From positions 1 through 6,812 of the forward strand of contig JBBSEZ010000505.1 in assembly GCA_038239195.1 (NCBI GenBank): a DNA stretch of 6,812 nucleotides. The letters are read 5' to 3'. The notes below the pieces were generated by a model. The model made no database searches, had not been told where the DNA came from, and saw nothing but the letters and a program-made list of their open reading frames with translations. Each line of letters starts with the position of its first letter. The stretch's first letter is position 1. This DNA comes from JBBSEZ01 sp038239195 (lineage in GTDB: Bacteria; Planctomycetota; Planctomycetia; Gemmatales; Gemmataceae). This document shows positions 1 through 6,111 of this stretch, one piece after another. Position numbers and translations under genes: made by a program.

Positions 1-1
1 C

Positions 2-421
2 AGCGCCAAGCTCCAGGAGGAAATGGGCCGCCCGCCGACTCAGGAGGAGATCGCCCGCAGCCTCGACCTGCCCAAGAAGAAGCTGGCCATCATCAAGAAG
101 GCCATCCGCGTCTACAACGCCGCCCCGCAGAGCGATCAGGCCGAGCCCGGCTGGTCGCTCGACGAGTTGCTGACCGACGGGAACGCCCGAACGCCCGACA
201 CGGAAATGGTCGAGGCCGACGACCTGCACCACGTGCTGGGCCTGCTGGAGAAGATGGACAAGCGCGAGGCGACCGTGCTGCGCATGCGCTTCGGCCTCGA
301 CGACGAGAGGCCCAAAACGCTCAAGGAGATCGGCGAGCGCCTTGGCCTGACCCGCGAGCGCGTCCGCCAGATCGAGGTGGAGGCGTTGGGCAAGCTCCGC
401 GAGGAGATCGGGGCGGCGTGA
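2..421 (+). CDS. Sigma-70 family RNA polymerase sigma factor, C-terminal part (5' end outside window)
   Basis: This is the end of a group 1/2 (RpoD/SigA-like) sigma factor, which directs core RNA polymerase to promoters. The frame is open from base 2, so the gene begins upstream; 139 residues are visible. Fragment residues about 1-35 match region 3, with the GRPPTQEEIARSLDLP pattern of the region 3 helices. Residues about 83-133 are region 4, with DKREATVLRMRFGL followed by the -35 recognition helix-turn-helix, including LTRERVRQIE and ALGKLR. These are near-consensus for housekeeping-type sigma factors and unlike ECF sigmas, which lack region 3. The protein stops soon after region 4.2 (EEIGAA), a shorter tail than E. 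coli RpoD, so a group 2 paralogue is as likely as the primary sigma. It converges on the beta-propeller gene with a 52-bp gap. The family is certain; the subgroup is not. Confidence 0.93.
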   Translation, partial: SAKLQEEMGRPPTQEEIARSLDLPKKKLAIIKKAIRVYNAAPQSDQAEPGWSLDELLTDGNARTPDTEMVEADDLHHVLGLLEKMDKREATVLRMRFGLDDERPKTLKEIGERLGLTRERVRQIEVEALGKLREEIGAA

Positions 422-428
422 ACCGCGC

Positions 429-467
429 CCCGTCCGCCGACAGCAAGAACGCGCTGTTGCCCACGGG
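429..467. terminator. Weak two-part dyad between convergent genes
   Basis: The 52-bp gap between the convergent sigma factor and beta-propeller genes holds a broken hairpin. The outer stem is CCCGT (429-433) with ACGGG (463-467), the inner stem is ACAGC (440-444) with GCTGT (453-457), and a mismatched internal loop lies between them. Its position suits a bidirectional terminator, but there is no T-tract on either side and the stems are short. This is a tentative call from position and symmetry only. Confidence 0.2.
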
Positions 468-473
468 AGACCT

Positions 474-2084
474 TCACTTTCGAGGGGCCCCGATACAGAC
501 AAGCTCCTTCTCCGTGCGCACGTAGAGCCGATTCTCGACCGCCGCCGGCGACGCCAGGATGGGCGACCCGAGGTCGTTGCGCGCCACAACCTCGAACTTG
601 TCGCCGGCGCGCAGCACGTAGGTCACGCCGTTCTCGCCGCACAAGTAGAGCAGCCCGCCCGCCTCGATGGGCGAGGCCGAGAACGCGCTTTGCAGGCGAT
701 GCTGCCAGATCAACTTGCCGTCTTCCGCATCGAGGCAGGTGATGATGCCGAAGTCGTTGACCGCGTAGAGCCGGCCATCGAGGTAGAGAGGCGAGGGCAC
801 CTGGGGGCCGACGCGCACCGTGCGCCAGGCCAGATGGCTGCCGGTCACGTCCCCGGAACCGCCCGGACGAAACGCCAGCACCGGCCCGTTGCGGCCCGAG
901 GCCGAGTAGAGCAGGCCCTTGCCGACCACCACTGTCGGGATCACTTCCACAGTCGTCCCCGCCAGCGACCAGAGCTCCTTGCCCGTGTCGGGGTCGTAGC
1001 CCTTGACCGTGCTGGCGCCGGCGAACACCAACTCGTCCTTGCCCCCGCAGCGGACGACGATGGGCGTGGACCACGTCATGGCGTGCGGGCGCGGCTTCTT
1101 GTAAAGGAGCTTGCCGCTCTTCTTGTCCAGGGCGACGAGGAACGAGTCGGCGCGGTTCTGGTCGTGAACGAGCAGGACCTTGTCCTTGTAGAGGACGGGG
1201 CTCGACCCGGTGCCGTGCGTCGTGTCGAAGCGCAGTTCGTCGTACTTCCAGAGCAATTTGCCCTCGAAATCGTAGCAGAGCAGGCCGCACGAACCGAGGA
1301 AGACGACCACCCGCTCGCCGTCGGTGACGGGCGTGGCCGAGGCGTGGCCGTTCTTGGGGCGCACCCCCGGCTCGGGCCTCTGCGCGGGGGCCTGACGCGA
1401 CCAGAGCAGCTTGCCGTTGGCCCGGTCGAAGCAGTAGACGAAGCGCTTCTTGCCGCCCGCCGAGGCGCCCGTCAGAAAGATGCGCTCGCCCCAGATCACC
1501 GGCGACGAGTTGCCCTCCTCGGGGACCGGCACCCTCCAGACGACGTTGGTGCCGTCCTTGCCCCAACGGACGGGTAATTTCTGCCGCGTGGTCCCCTGAC
1601 CGCTCGGCCCGCGGAATCGCGGCCACTGGCGCTCCGCGCCCGGCGCGGGCATCACCACGGAGAGGGGCTGGCGCGTGCCCGCCTTCTTGACGAGCGTGCC
1701 GGGCGGTTCCGCCTTGGCCCCGCGGTCGAAGGGGGCGGGCTGTTTGTAGCGCTGAAAGCCGGCGCGCATGAGGTCGAGGAAGTCGTTGCGGACCTGCACG
1801 CGGCGCTCGTAGGCGCGCTTGAGCTCGGCGTCGGCGAACACCTTGGCCTTGCCGCCGTGGGCCGCGAGAAAGCTCTCGGGGTTGTCCTCGGTGGCGACGC
1901 GCTGCCACTCCGCGGCGAGGTCGGTCGCGAGCATCTTCTGGGTAACGAGCTTGCGGTAGGTCGGGCTCTTGACGTCCTGGGCCAGGACGCGCAACTGCGG
2001 GCCCAGCGGATATTTCTTGTCGCCGTCCTCGGCGGGCTGAGCGGCGGCGATCAGGCAGAGCGAGAGGAGGGCCAGGCGTTTCAT
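474..2084 (-). CDS. Exported PQQ-binding-like beta-propeller repeat protein
   Basis: This 536-residue protein starts with a signal peptide (MKRLALLSLCLIAAAQPAE, cleavage near residue 16-19), so it is exported. Residues about 20-145 are charged and probably helical, with no recognised domain. From residue 154 (WPRFRGP) to the end runs a PQQ_2-type beta-propeller. Repeated blades carry the G-K-L-L/I-W signature: GKLLWSR near 224, GKLLWKY near 275, GKLLYKK near 324, GKELWSL near 368 and GKLIWQH near 456. They alternate with SSPV- or SPL-type strands and DGxLYxx strands. The WPRFRGP opening and the NVVWRVPVP and GNSSPVIWG motifs are typical of the large planctomycete family often labelled outer membrane assembly BamB-like or PQQ-like. 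I see no quinoprotein dehydrogenase features such as a CC disulfide or haem CxxCH, so PQQ binding and enzyme activity are doubtful; a scaffold or binding role is more likely. The ATG at 2084 is supported by the signal peptide; the upstream AAGG lies 12 nt away and is weak. Confidence 0.9.
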   Translation of the reverse strand: MKRLALLSLCLIAAAQPAEDGDKKYPLGPQLRVLAQDVKSPTYRKLVTQKMLATDLAAEWQRVATEDNPESFLAAHGGKAKVFADAELKRAYERRVQVRNDFLDLMRAGFQRYKQPAPFDRGAKAEPPGTLVKKAGTRQPLSVVMPAPGAERQWPRFRGPSGQGTTRQKLPVRWGKDGTNVVWRVPVPEEGNSSPVIWGERIFLTGASAGGKKRFVYCFDRANGKLLWSRQAPAQRPEPGVRPKNGHASATPVTDGERVVVFLGSCGLLCYDFEGKLLWKYDELRFDTTHGTGSSPVLYKDKVLLVHDQNRADSFLVALDKKSGKLLYKKPRPHAMTWSTPIVVRCGGKDELVFAGASTVKGYDPDTGKELWSLAGTTVEVIPTVVVGKGLLYSASGRNGPVLAFRPGGSGDVTGSHLAWRTVRVGPQVPSPLYLDGRLYAVNDFGIITCLDAEDGKLIWQHRLQSAFSASPIEAGGLLYLCGENGVTYVLRAGDKFEVVARNDLGSPILASPAAVENRLYVRTEKELVCIGAPRK

Positions 2085-2135
2085 CGTTCGGGAGGACCTT
2101 TGCGTGGAGGAAGGAGCTCGGGGCGAGTGCGTGTC

Positions 2136-2164
2136 ATTAGAGCTCGCCGAGGTGGGGCGGGCAA
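2136..2164 (-). promoter_or_regulatory. Candidate sigma-70-type promoter for the beta-propeller gene
   Basis: Read on the minus strand, TTGCCC (2164-2159) is followed after exactly 17 nt by TCTAAT (2141-2136). This matches the -35 consensus at 4 of 6 positions and the -10 at 5 of 6. It would start transcription near 2129 and give a leader of about 45 nt before the ATG at 2084. Two short dyads, CTCG-N3-CGAG (2117-2127) and CTCG-N-CGAG (2143-2151), lie on either side of the -10 and could be operator half-sites. The prediction is from sequence match only, and planctomycete promoters are poorly characterised. Confidence 0.35.
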
Positions 2165-2305
2165 TGCAATTTCTGCCCAGCGCGAAGGAGCGCTGTGCGC
2201 ACTCGGGCCTTTTTGTCCTTGGCCGCGCCTCGCCGCCTGGATACCGTAAACCAACCTGAACCGGGACGTACAGGCCGCGCTATCCGGCGGGCAGAGCCGA
2301 TCGAC

Positions 2306-2311
2306 AAGGAG
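2306..2311 (+). promoter_or_regulatory. Ribosome binding site of the ADP-ribosylglycohydrolase gene
   Basis: AAGGAG lies 9 nt before the ATG at 2321, close to ideal Shine-Dalgarno sequence and spacing. It fixes the start so that the protein begins just before the first family helix (RFRGCLLGLALGDALGG). Confidence 0.8.
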
Positions 2312-2320
2312 TGAGCGCCG

Positions 2321-3277
2321 ATGGGCCTCGATCCGGGAACGCTGCAAGACCGCTTCCGGGGCTGTTTGCTCGGACTGGCGCTGGGCGATGCGCTCGGCGG
2401 CCGTTTCGAGGCGCAGACGGCGGGCGCCCTGCGCGCCCGCTTCCCCACCACCGCCGACCTGTTCGACTACGCCCGGGACGAACTGTGGTACACCGACGAC
2501 ACGCAGATGATGATCGGCGTGGCCGAGGCGCTGCTCGCCGACGGGGAAGTGCGCGAGGAGCGGCTCTGCGCCGCCTTCGCCGCCAACTACGTGCCCTCGC
2601 GCGGCTACGGCCGGGGCGCCCGCGCCGTGCTCGAGGCGATGGAAGAAGGCCGGGACCACCGCGCCGTCGCCGAGAGCTACTTCCCCGGCGGCTCTTACGG
2701 CAACGGCGCCGCCATGCGCGTGGCGCCCATCGGGCTGTTCTTCCACCACGACCTTGCGCCCTTGCTGGAGCAAGCGCGCCACTCCGCCCTGCCCACCCAC
2801 GTGCACCCGCTCGGCATCGAAGGCGCCCGGCTGCTGGCGCTGGGAGTGGCCCTGTGCCTCCGGCCGGGGCCTTTCGAGTGGGACGCCTTCTGGGAGGCCC
2901 TGCTCGGTGCTTGCGAGTCGCCCGCCTTCCGGGCCAAACTGGAACAAGCCCGTGCCGTCCGCGCGCCGGAGGGCTTCGCCGGCCTGGGCAACGGGATCGA
3001 GGCGCTGGAGTCGGTGCCGACGGCGCTCGCCAGCTTCGCGCTGACGCCGGGCTCGTATTTCGACGCGATCGCCAACGTCATCTTCCTGGGTGGGGACACG
3101 GACACGCTCGCGGCCATGACAGGGGCGCTCGCCGGCGCGTTTCTCGGCGAGGGAGGGCTGCCGGGGCGACTCCTGGGGCTGCTCGAGAACGGGCCCCGCG
3201 GGCGGGCGTATCTGACCAAGCTCGCCGACGAGCTGTGCGCAGGCCGGTCGCGCGCTCGGCCCCTGCGTTGTCCTTGA
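2321..3277 (+). CDS. ADP-ribosylglycohydrolase family protein (ARH3/DraG-like)
   Basis: This complete 318-residue enzyme of the ADP-ribosyl-hydrolase fold would remove ADP-ribose from proteins or small molecules, using two Mg ions, in the cytoplasm (no signal peptide). All family motifs are present. GCLLGLALGDALGGRFE lies at 14-30, with Glu30 at the position of the catalytic-loop glutamate of human ARH3. YTDDTQM at 57-63 holds the metal-binding TDD. GSYGNGAAMRVAPIG at 124-138 is the ribose-contact loop. THVHP lies at 159-163. FLGGDTDTLAAMTGALAGA lies at 255-273, with the second set of metal-binding Asp259 and Asp261. The GSYGNGAAMR and GGDTDT forms and the length resemble ARH3-type proteins more than nitrogenase-regulating DraG. 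No partner ADP-ribosyltransferase is nearby, so the substrate cannot be named. It is followed after 87 bp by the candidate selenoprotein gene on the same strand. The sequence looks intact; specificity within the family is inference. Confidence 0.93.
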   Translation: MGLDPGTLQDRFRGCLLGLALGDALGGRFEAQTAGALRARFPTTADLFDYARDELWYTDDTQMMIGVAEALLADGEVREERLCAAFAANYVPSRGYGRGARAVLEAMEEGRDHRAVAESYFPGGSYGNGAAMRVAPIGLFFHHDLAPLLEQARHSALPTHVHPLGIEGARLLALGVALCLRPGPFEWDAFWEALLGACESPAFRAKLEQARAVRAPEGFAGLGNGIEALESVPTALASFALTPGSYFDAIANVIFLGGDTDTLAAMTGALAGAFLGEGGLPGRLLGLLENGPRGRAYLTKLADELCAGRSRARPLRCP

Positions 3278-3322
3278 CGCCGCCGCCGCGCGGCCCCATG
3301 CTGACACCGTCATCCGCAGCCC

Positions 3323-3340
3323 GGCCGCGCTCGCGCGGCC
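3323..3340 (+). terminator. Strong GC hairpin between the ADP-ribosylglycohydrolase and the candidate selenoprotein
   Basis: GGCCGCG (3323-3329) pairs perfectly with CGCGGCC (3334-3340) around a CTCG loop. It sits 45 nt after the hydrolase stop and 24 nt before the next start codon, just ahead of that gene's ribosome binding site. There is no T-tract, so a classic rho-independent terminator is unlikely. It could be a 3'-end stabiliser, a transcription pause, or a 5'-leader structure of the downstream gene. Confidence 0.4.
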
Positions 3341-3348
3341 ACTTCAAC

Positions 3349-3356
3349 GGGAGGAG
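3349..3356 (+). promoter_or_regulatory. Ribosome binding site that selects the GTG start at 3365
   Basis: GGGAGGAG lies 8 nt before GTG at 3365. It is a strong Shine-Dalgarno sequence and is the main reason to accept this non-ATG start, which also opens directly into a signal peptide. No comparable site precedes the ATG at 3647, after the in-frame TGA. Confidence 0.8.
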
Positions 3357-3364
3357 TTGCAACC

Positions 3365-4480
3365 GTGTGGAAACGATCAGTGGGGCTCGCCTGCGCCGCG
3401 CTCGGCCTCGCCGCGATCGCCGCGGCGCCCGTGGAGCGCTTGCCGAACGACCGGACCGTCGCCTGGGTCGATCAGCAGGTGAAGGCGTGGCAGCCGACCG
3501 CCGAGGAGCGTCGCTTCGACGAGATCGGCTGGGCCAAGGACGTCCGCACCGCCCGCAAGTTGGCCGAGAAGCACCGCCGGCCGGTGTTCCTCTTCACGAT
3601 GGACGGCCGCATCAACATCGGCCGCTGCTGAGGCGGCGCCGCTGCCATGAGAACGGGTCCGTTCTCTAACTCGAAAGTGATCGAGCGCCTCAACGCCCAT
3701 TTCGTGCCGGTCTACGCGGTCAACGAGGACTACCGTGGCGACGGCCCCGCCCCGCCCGAGGAGCGGGCCGAATACCAGCGCATCTACCGCGAGGCGCTGG
3801 CGGCGAAGCTATCGACCGGGACGGTCCACGTCTACGTGCTGGCCCCCAACGGGAAGGTCCTGGGCTCGCTGCACGTCGCCGAGGCGGCCCGCACCGAGAA
3901 ACTGCTGCGCCTCCTCGATCAGACCATCGGTCGCCTGAAGGTGCCAGCCGGCAAGCCCGTAGTCGCCCCGTGCGCGCAGTCGGTCGCCCCGCCCGCTCCT
4001 GCGGGAGGACTGGTTCTGCACCTCACCGCCCGGCCGCTCAAGGGCGGCGGCTCGTGGGGCGGCGTGTCGGAGAACTGGATCGCCTACGACGCCCGGGAGG
4101 TCGCCCGTTTGCTGCCTGCGGCCCTGCCCCGGCCGGGCCTGACCTGGAGGCCCAATGCCAAGCTCGCCGCCCGGCTGCTGACGCACTTCTACCCGGTCAC
4201 CGAGAACAACGAGGTCGGCAAGAACCGGATCGAGGAGCAGGCCCTCGAGGCGACGGTGTTGTCGGTTGCCGACGGCGTGGTGCGGGCGCGGCTCGACGGG
4301 AAGTTGCGGATGCGGCACAACTTCTACCACAAGGACGACGGCAAGGTGGTCGTGGCCAGCTTCACCGGCTACCTCGACTATGAGCCCGTCACGCGCAAGG
4401 TGCGCGTCTTCCGCCTCGCGACGCGGGAGGCCACGTACGGCGGCGGCACCTTCGGCGTCGCCGTGCGCTCGGCGCCGTGA
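3365..4480 (+). CDS. Candidate exported thioredoxin-like selenoprotein, read through TGA 3629-3631 as Sec89
   Basis: Two open stretches, 3365-3628 and 3632-4480, are in the same frame and separated only by a TGA. Read through, they give 371 residues. Residues 1-21 are a signal peptide (Trp-Lys-Arg, then a hydrophobic Ala/Leu core ending AIAAA), so export is likely. Residues about 56-180 form a thioredoxin-like domain: WAKDVRTARKLAEKHRRP, the strand VFLFTMDG (74-81), the redox site GRC-U-GG (Cys88, Sec89), helix SNSKVIERLN, strand FVPVYAV (113-119), then TVHVYVLAPNGKVLGSL (153-169). The TGA falls where CxxC-type motifs sit. The usual cis-proline before the third strand appears to be replaced (TVHVYV). 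A Pro/Ala linker with Cys203 (about 194-214) leads to a C-terminal domain of about 155 residues that I cannot assign. Alternatives are a nonsense-mutated pseudogene or a sequencing error. The SECIS-like hairpin, intact downstream frame and Cys neighbour favour selenocysteine. Standard gene calling would split it into an 88-residue protein and a 277-residue protein starting at 3647. Confidence 0.75.
3649..3666 (+). promoter_or_regulatory. SECIS-like stem-loop just downstream of the in-frame UGA
   Basis: GAGAACG (3649-3655) pairs perfectly with CGTTCTC (3660-3666), leaving the tetraloop GGTC (GGUC in RNA, 3656-3659). The UGA ends at 3631, so 24 nt separate it from the loop. As I recall the bacterial SECIS model, it needs a hairpin with a G among the first two loop bases about 16-37 nt after the UGA, and this fits. 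The E. coli fdhF element also presents GGUC in its loop, with the G and U contacted by SelB. The bulged U of the E. coli stem is absent here and the loop is about 6 nt further from the UGA. The function is inferred. Confidence 0.65.
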
Positions 4481-4513
4481 GGCGAGGCCCTCTTGGTCAC
4501 CATCCCGGGCCGC

Positions 4514-6004
4514 TCACGCGGCCTTCCGCCCCGGCGCTGCGCTCTCCGCGTGGTGCGCGCCCGACAGGGCGAGTTGGAGGGCTACTTGCCGGCGCCGCAG
4601 ATAGCCACAGTAGCCCCAGGAGAGCAGCGCCGCCGCCTGGATGGGCCAGAAGAGAGGAACCAGGTTGAGCCTCCACGGCCCGCCGACCCACATCAAACCG
4701 CCCAGGGCCAGGCCCCAGCCGCTCAGCACCAGGAAGTCCCGCCGGTAAGCCGGGTAGTCGCGCAGGTAGATCGCCAGGACGTAGTAGCCCGGCGCCAGGA
4801 GCGGCACGAACCAGCGGATCGAGCAGCAGGCGCCCGAGGAGTTGTTGGAGCTCAGGGCGTAGGCCAGCCAGGTCCCGCCTGCCCAGCACCCGCCCAAAAG
4901 CACTTCGGGCAGCTCGGCCGTGCGCCGCCGCAACAGCGCCACGACGGCCGGCAGCGCCAGGAACAGCGGGAGGTTGTGCCCGATGAAGCCGCGCTTGCCG
5001 AACAGCAGGGCGGCGGCGTACACCAGGAAACTGCCGACGCCGTGCTTCCAGTTGCCCGTCATGTTCTCGGAGTTGAACGGGCTGCCCGGCCAGCCGAGGT
5101 ATTCGGGCACGGCGTTCGCCGGCTTGAACGTCCCGCCGACGACGTAGTTGAAATAGTGGTGCGTCGCCAGCCAGGGCAAGGCCGCCAGGACGAACAGCGC
5201 CACCGCCCCCCGGCGCCGGCAGCGGTAGGCGACCAGCGCCAGGGCACACGCGAACAGAACGGGCCCGCAGCCCAGGTCGATGGTGTAGCCGAGCCCGGCC
5301 AGCGCCCCCATGCCGAGGACCAACCACCGGACCGAGCGCCGCCCGGCCTCCTCCTGTTCGCGCGCCGCCACCCGGGCCGCGCAAAGGAAGAAGGCGCTCG
5401 CCACGCCCAGGAGCAAGACGTGGTTGTTGCCGTAGCGCGCGTAGGTGAGGGCGACCGTGGCCAGGGCGAAGCTGCCGGTCAGCAGCAGGCGGGGCCCCTG
5501 GGGCAGGCGCAAGGCCCCGCCCAGGAGGTAGACCGCCGCGACCGCGACGACGTAGGCAAGCCCGGAAGAGGCGAGCGTCAGCACGTAACAAAACAGGTCT
5601 GGGCGGTCGCGGGCCGTCAGGCCGGTACACCACTGCCAGACCTGATAGGCGCCGGCCAGGAGCAAGGCAGGCACCGGCGGCTTGTCCGAATAGTAGTGGC
5701 CCCCGATCCAGAGCTTGTCGCAGGTGCCGTACTTGCGCAGGAGGGGCAAGTCGGCGGGGTAGGGCGCCGGCCCTTCGCCCATCTCCGGACGCGGCACCTG
5801 CACGAAAATGGAGCGGTCGATGGCCAGAGTGTGGTAATCGACCAGACACTCTACCGTCGCCAGCCGGCTGCCGTCGTTCCACGAACCGGCATGGTCGCGG
5901 GCGCTGAAGATGGCCAGAAGCACGGCCCCCACCAGCACGAACCATCCAGCATGCGCGCGAAGGACGGAGAGGGCGAAAGCAGGAAGAAAGGGAGAAGAAG
6001 GCAT
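4514..6004 (-). CDS. Polytopic membrane protein, GT-C glycosyltransferase-like (PMT/ArnT type)
   Basis: This 496-residue integral membrane protein has about 12 hydrophobic segments (for example near 20-34, 137-161, 172-190, 226-240, 246-261, 345-358, 400-413, 424-440 and 448-468). After the first segment comes a long extracytoplasmic loop with WNDGSRLATVECLVD (42-56), TLAIDRS and GGHYYSDKPPVPALL (101-115). This layout is typical of GT-C enzymes that transfer sugars from lipid-linked donors, and of a planctomycete family commonly annotated as hypothetical membrane or mannosyltransferase-like proteins. Acidic residues of the first loop (Asp44, Glu52, Asp56, Asp107) are candidates for the catalytic site, but I cannot assign one. 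I chose the ATG at 6004 because GGGAG lies just ahead and the first hydrophobic helix follows. The frame stays open to 6289, but that extension is Arg-rich, has no membrane segment and overlaps the DUF4058 gene. Acceptor and donor are unknown. Confidence 0.75.
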   Translation of the reverse strand: MPSSPFLPAFALSVLRAHAGWFVLVGAVLLAIFSARDHAGSWNDGSRLATVECLVDYHTLAIDRSIFVQVPRPEMGEGPAPYPADLPLLRKYGTCDKLWIGGHYYSDKPPVPALLLAGAYQVWQWCTGLTARDRPDLFCYVLTLASSGLAYVVAVAAVYLLGGALRLPQGPRLLLTGSFALATVALTYARYGNNHVLLLGVASAFFLCAARVAAREQEEAGRRSVRWLVLGMGALAGLGYTIDLGCGPVLFACALALVAYRCRRRGAVALFVLAALPWLATHHYFNYVVGGTFKPANAVPEYLGWPGSPFNSENMTGNWKHGVGSFLVYAAALLFGKRGFIGHNLPLFLALPAVVALLRRRTAELPEVLLGGCWAGGTWLAYALSSNNSSGACCSIRWFVPLLAPGYYVLAIYLRDYPAYRRDFLVLSGWGLALGGLMWVGGPWRLNLVPLFWPIQAAALLSWGYCGYLRRRQVALQLALSGAHHAESAAPGRKAA

Positions 6005-6009
6005 GATGG

Positions 6010-6014
6010 CTCCC
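6010..6014 (-). promoter_or_regulatory. Ribosome binding site that selects the start at 6004
   Basis: On the minus strand GGGAG lies 5 nt before the ATG at 6004. It supports this start over the longer open frame reaching 6289. Confidence 0.55.
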
Positions 6015-6026
6015 GACGGGATCGGA

Positions 6027-6047
6027 GCCCCGGCCGCATACCGGGGC
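6027..6047 (-). other. GC-rich hairpin between the DUF4058 remnant and the membrane-protein gene
   Basis: GCCCCGG (6027-6033) pairs with CCGGGGC (6041-6047) around a 7-nt loop. It lies in the 107-bp gap, in what would be the 5' leader of the membrane-protein gene. No T-tract follows on the minus strand, so a rho-independent terminator is not supported. It may be a leader structure or chance in GC-rich DNA. Confidence 0.3.
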
Positions 6048-6111
6048 CCCCCCCGTAGCATGGACCGGCGGTTGCTGTCAAGGTGCCTGCGTTTTCTTCT
6101 TTTCCAGCTGC

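Larger units (their letters stand above)
2085..2320. other. Divergent intergenic region between the propeller and ADP-ribosylglycohydrolase genes
   Basis: These 236 bp separate two divergently transcribed genes. Besides the minus-strand promoter candidate they hold a 6-bp hairpin, CAGCGC (2178-2183) with GCGCTG (2190-2195) around a GAAGGA loop, the palindrome GTGCGCAC near 2195-2202, and a run of five T at 2210-2214. For the plus-strand gene I find only weak boxes (TTGGCC near 2219 and TACCGT near 2242, 17 nt apart), which I would not call a promoter. No convincing small gene or structured RNA is visible. Confidence 0.4.

Noticed and set aside
136..1908. Long minus-strand open frame overlapping the beta-propeller and sigma genes
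   Set aside because: The Arg/Ala-rich translation lacks motifs, while the overlapping frame encodes a clear signal peptide and propeller repeats.
474..2084. PQQ-dependent dehydrogenase
   Set aside because: Only propeller blade repeats are visible; the catalytic and cofactor-contact features of true quinoprotein dehydrogenases and any haem motif are missing.
2178..2214. Hairpin plus T-run as a rho-independent terminator
   Set aside because: The five T lie 15 nt beyond the 6-bp stem, and no plus-strand gene ends upstream of it.
2081..3313. Minus-strand open frame opposite the ADP-ribosylglycohydrolase
   Set aside because: It has no recognisable domain and lies antisense to a gene with complete catalytic motifs; it is a GC-rich shadow.
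3365..3394. Lipoprotein signal with Cys10 of the candidate selenoprotein
   Set aside because: The residues before Cys10 (GLA) do not form a good lipobox and the cysteine is too close to the N-terminus; a standard signal peptide ending at AIAAA fits better.
3647..4480. Separate gene starting at the ATG at 3647
   Set aside because: No ribosome binding site precedes it, it would begin inside the thioredoxin fold without a signal peptide, and it is in the same frame as the upstream stretch with only the TGA between them.
4493..6058. Long plus-strand open frame opposite the membrane-protein gene
   Set aside because: Its translation is low-complexity Gln/Arg/Pro/Ala-rich sequence without any domain, as expected for the antisense of a GC-rich gene.
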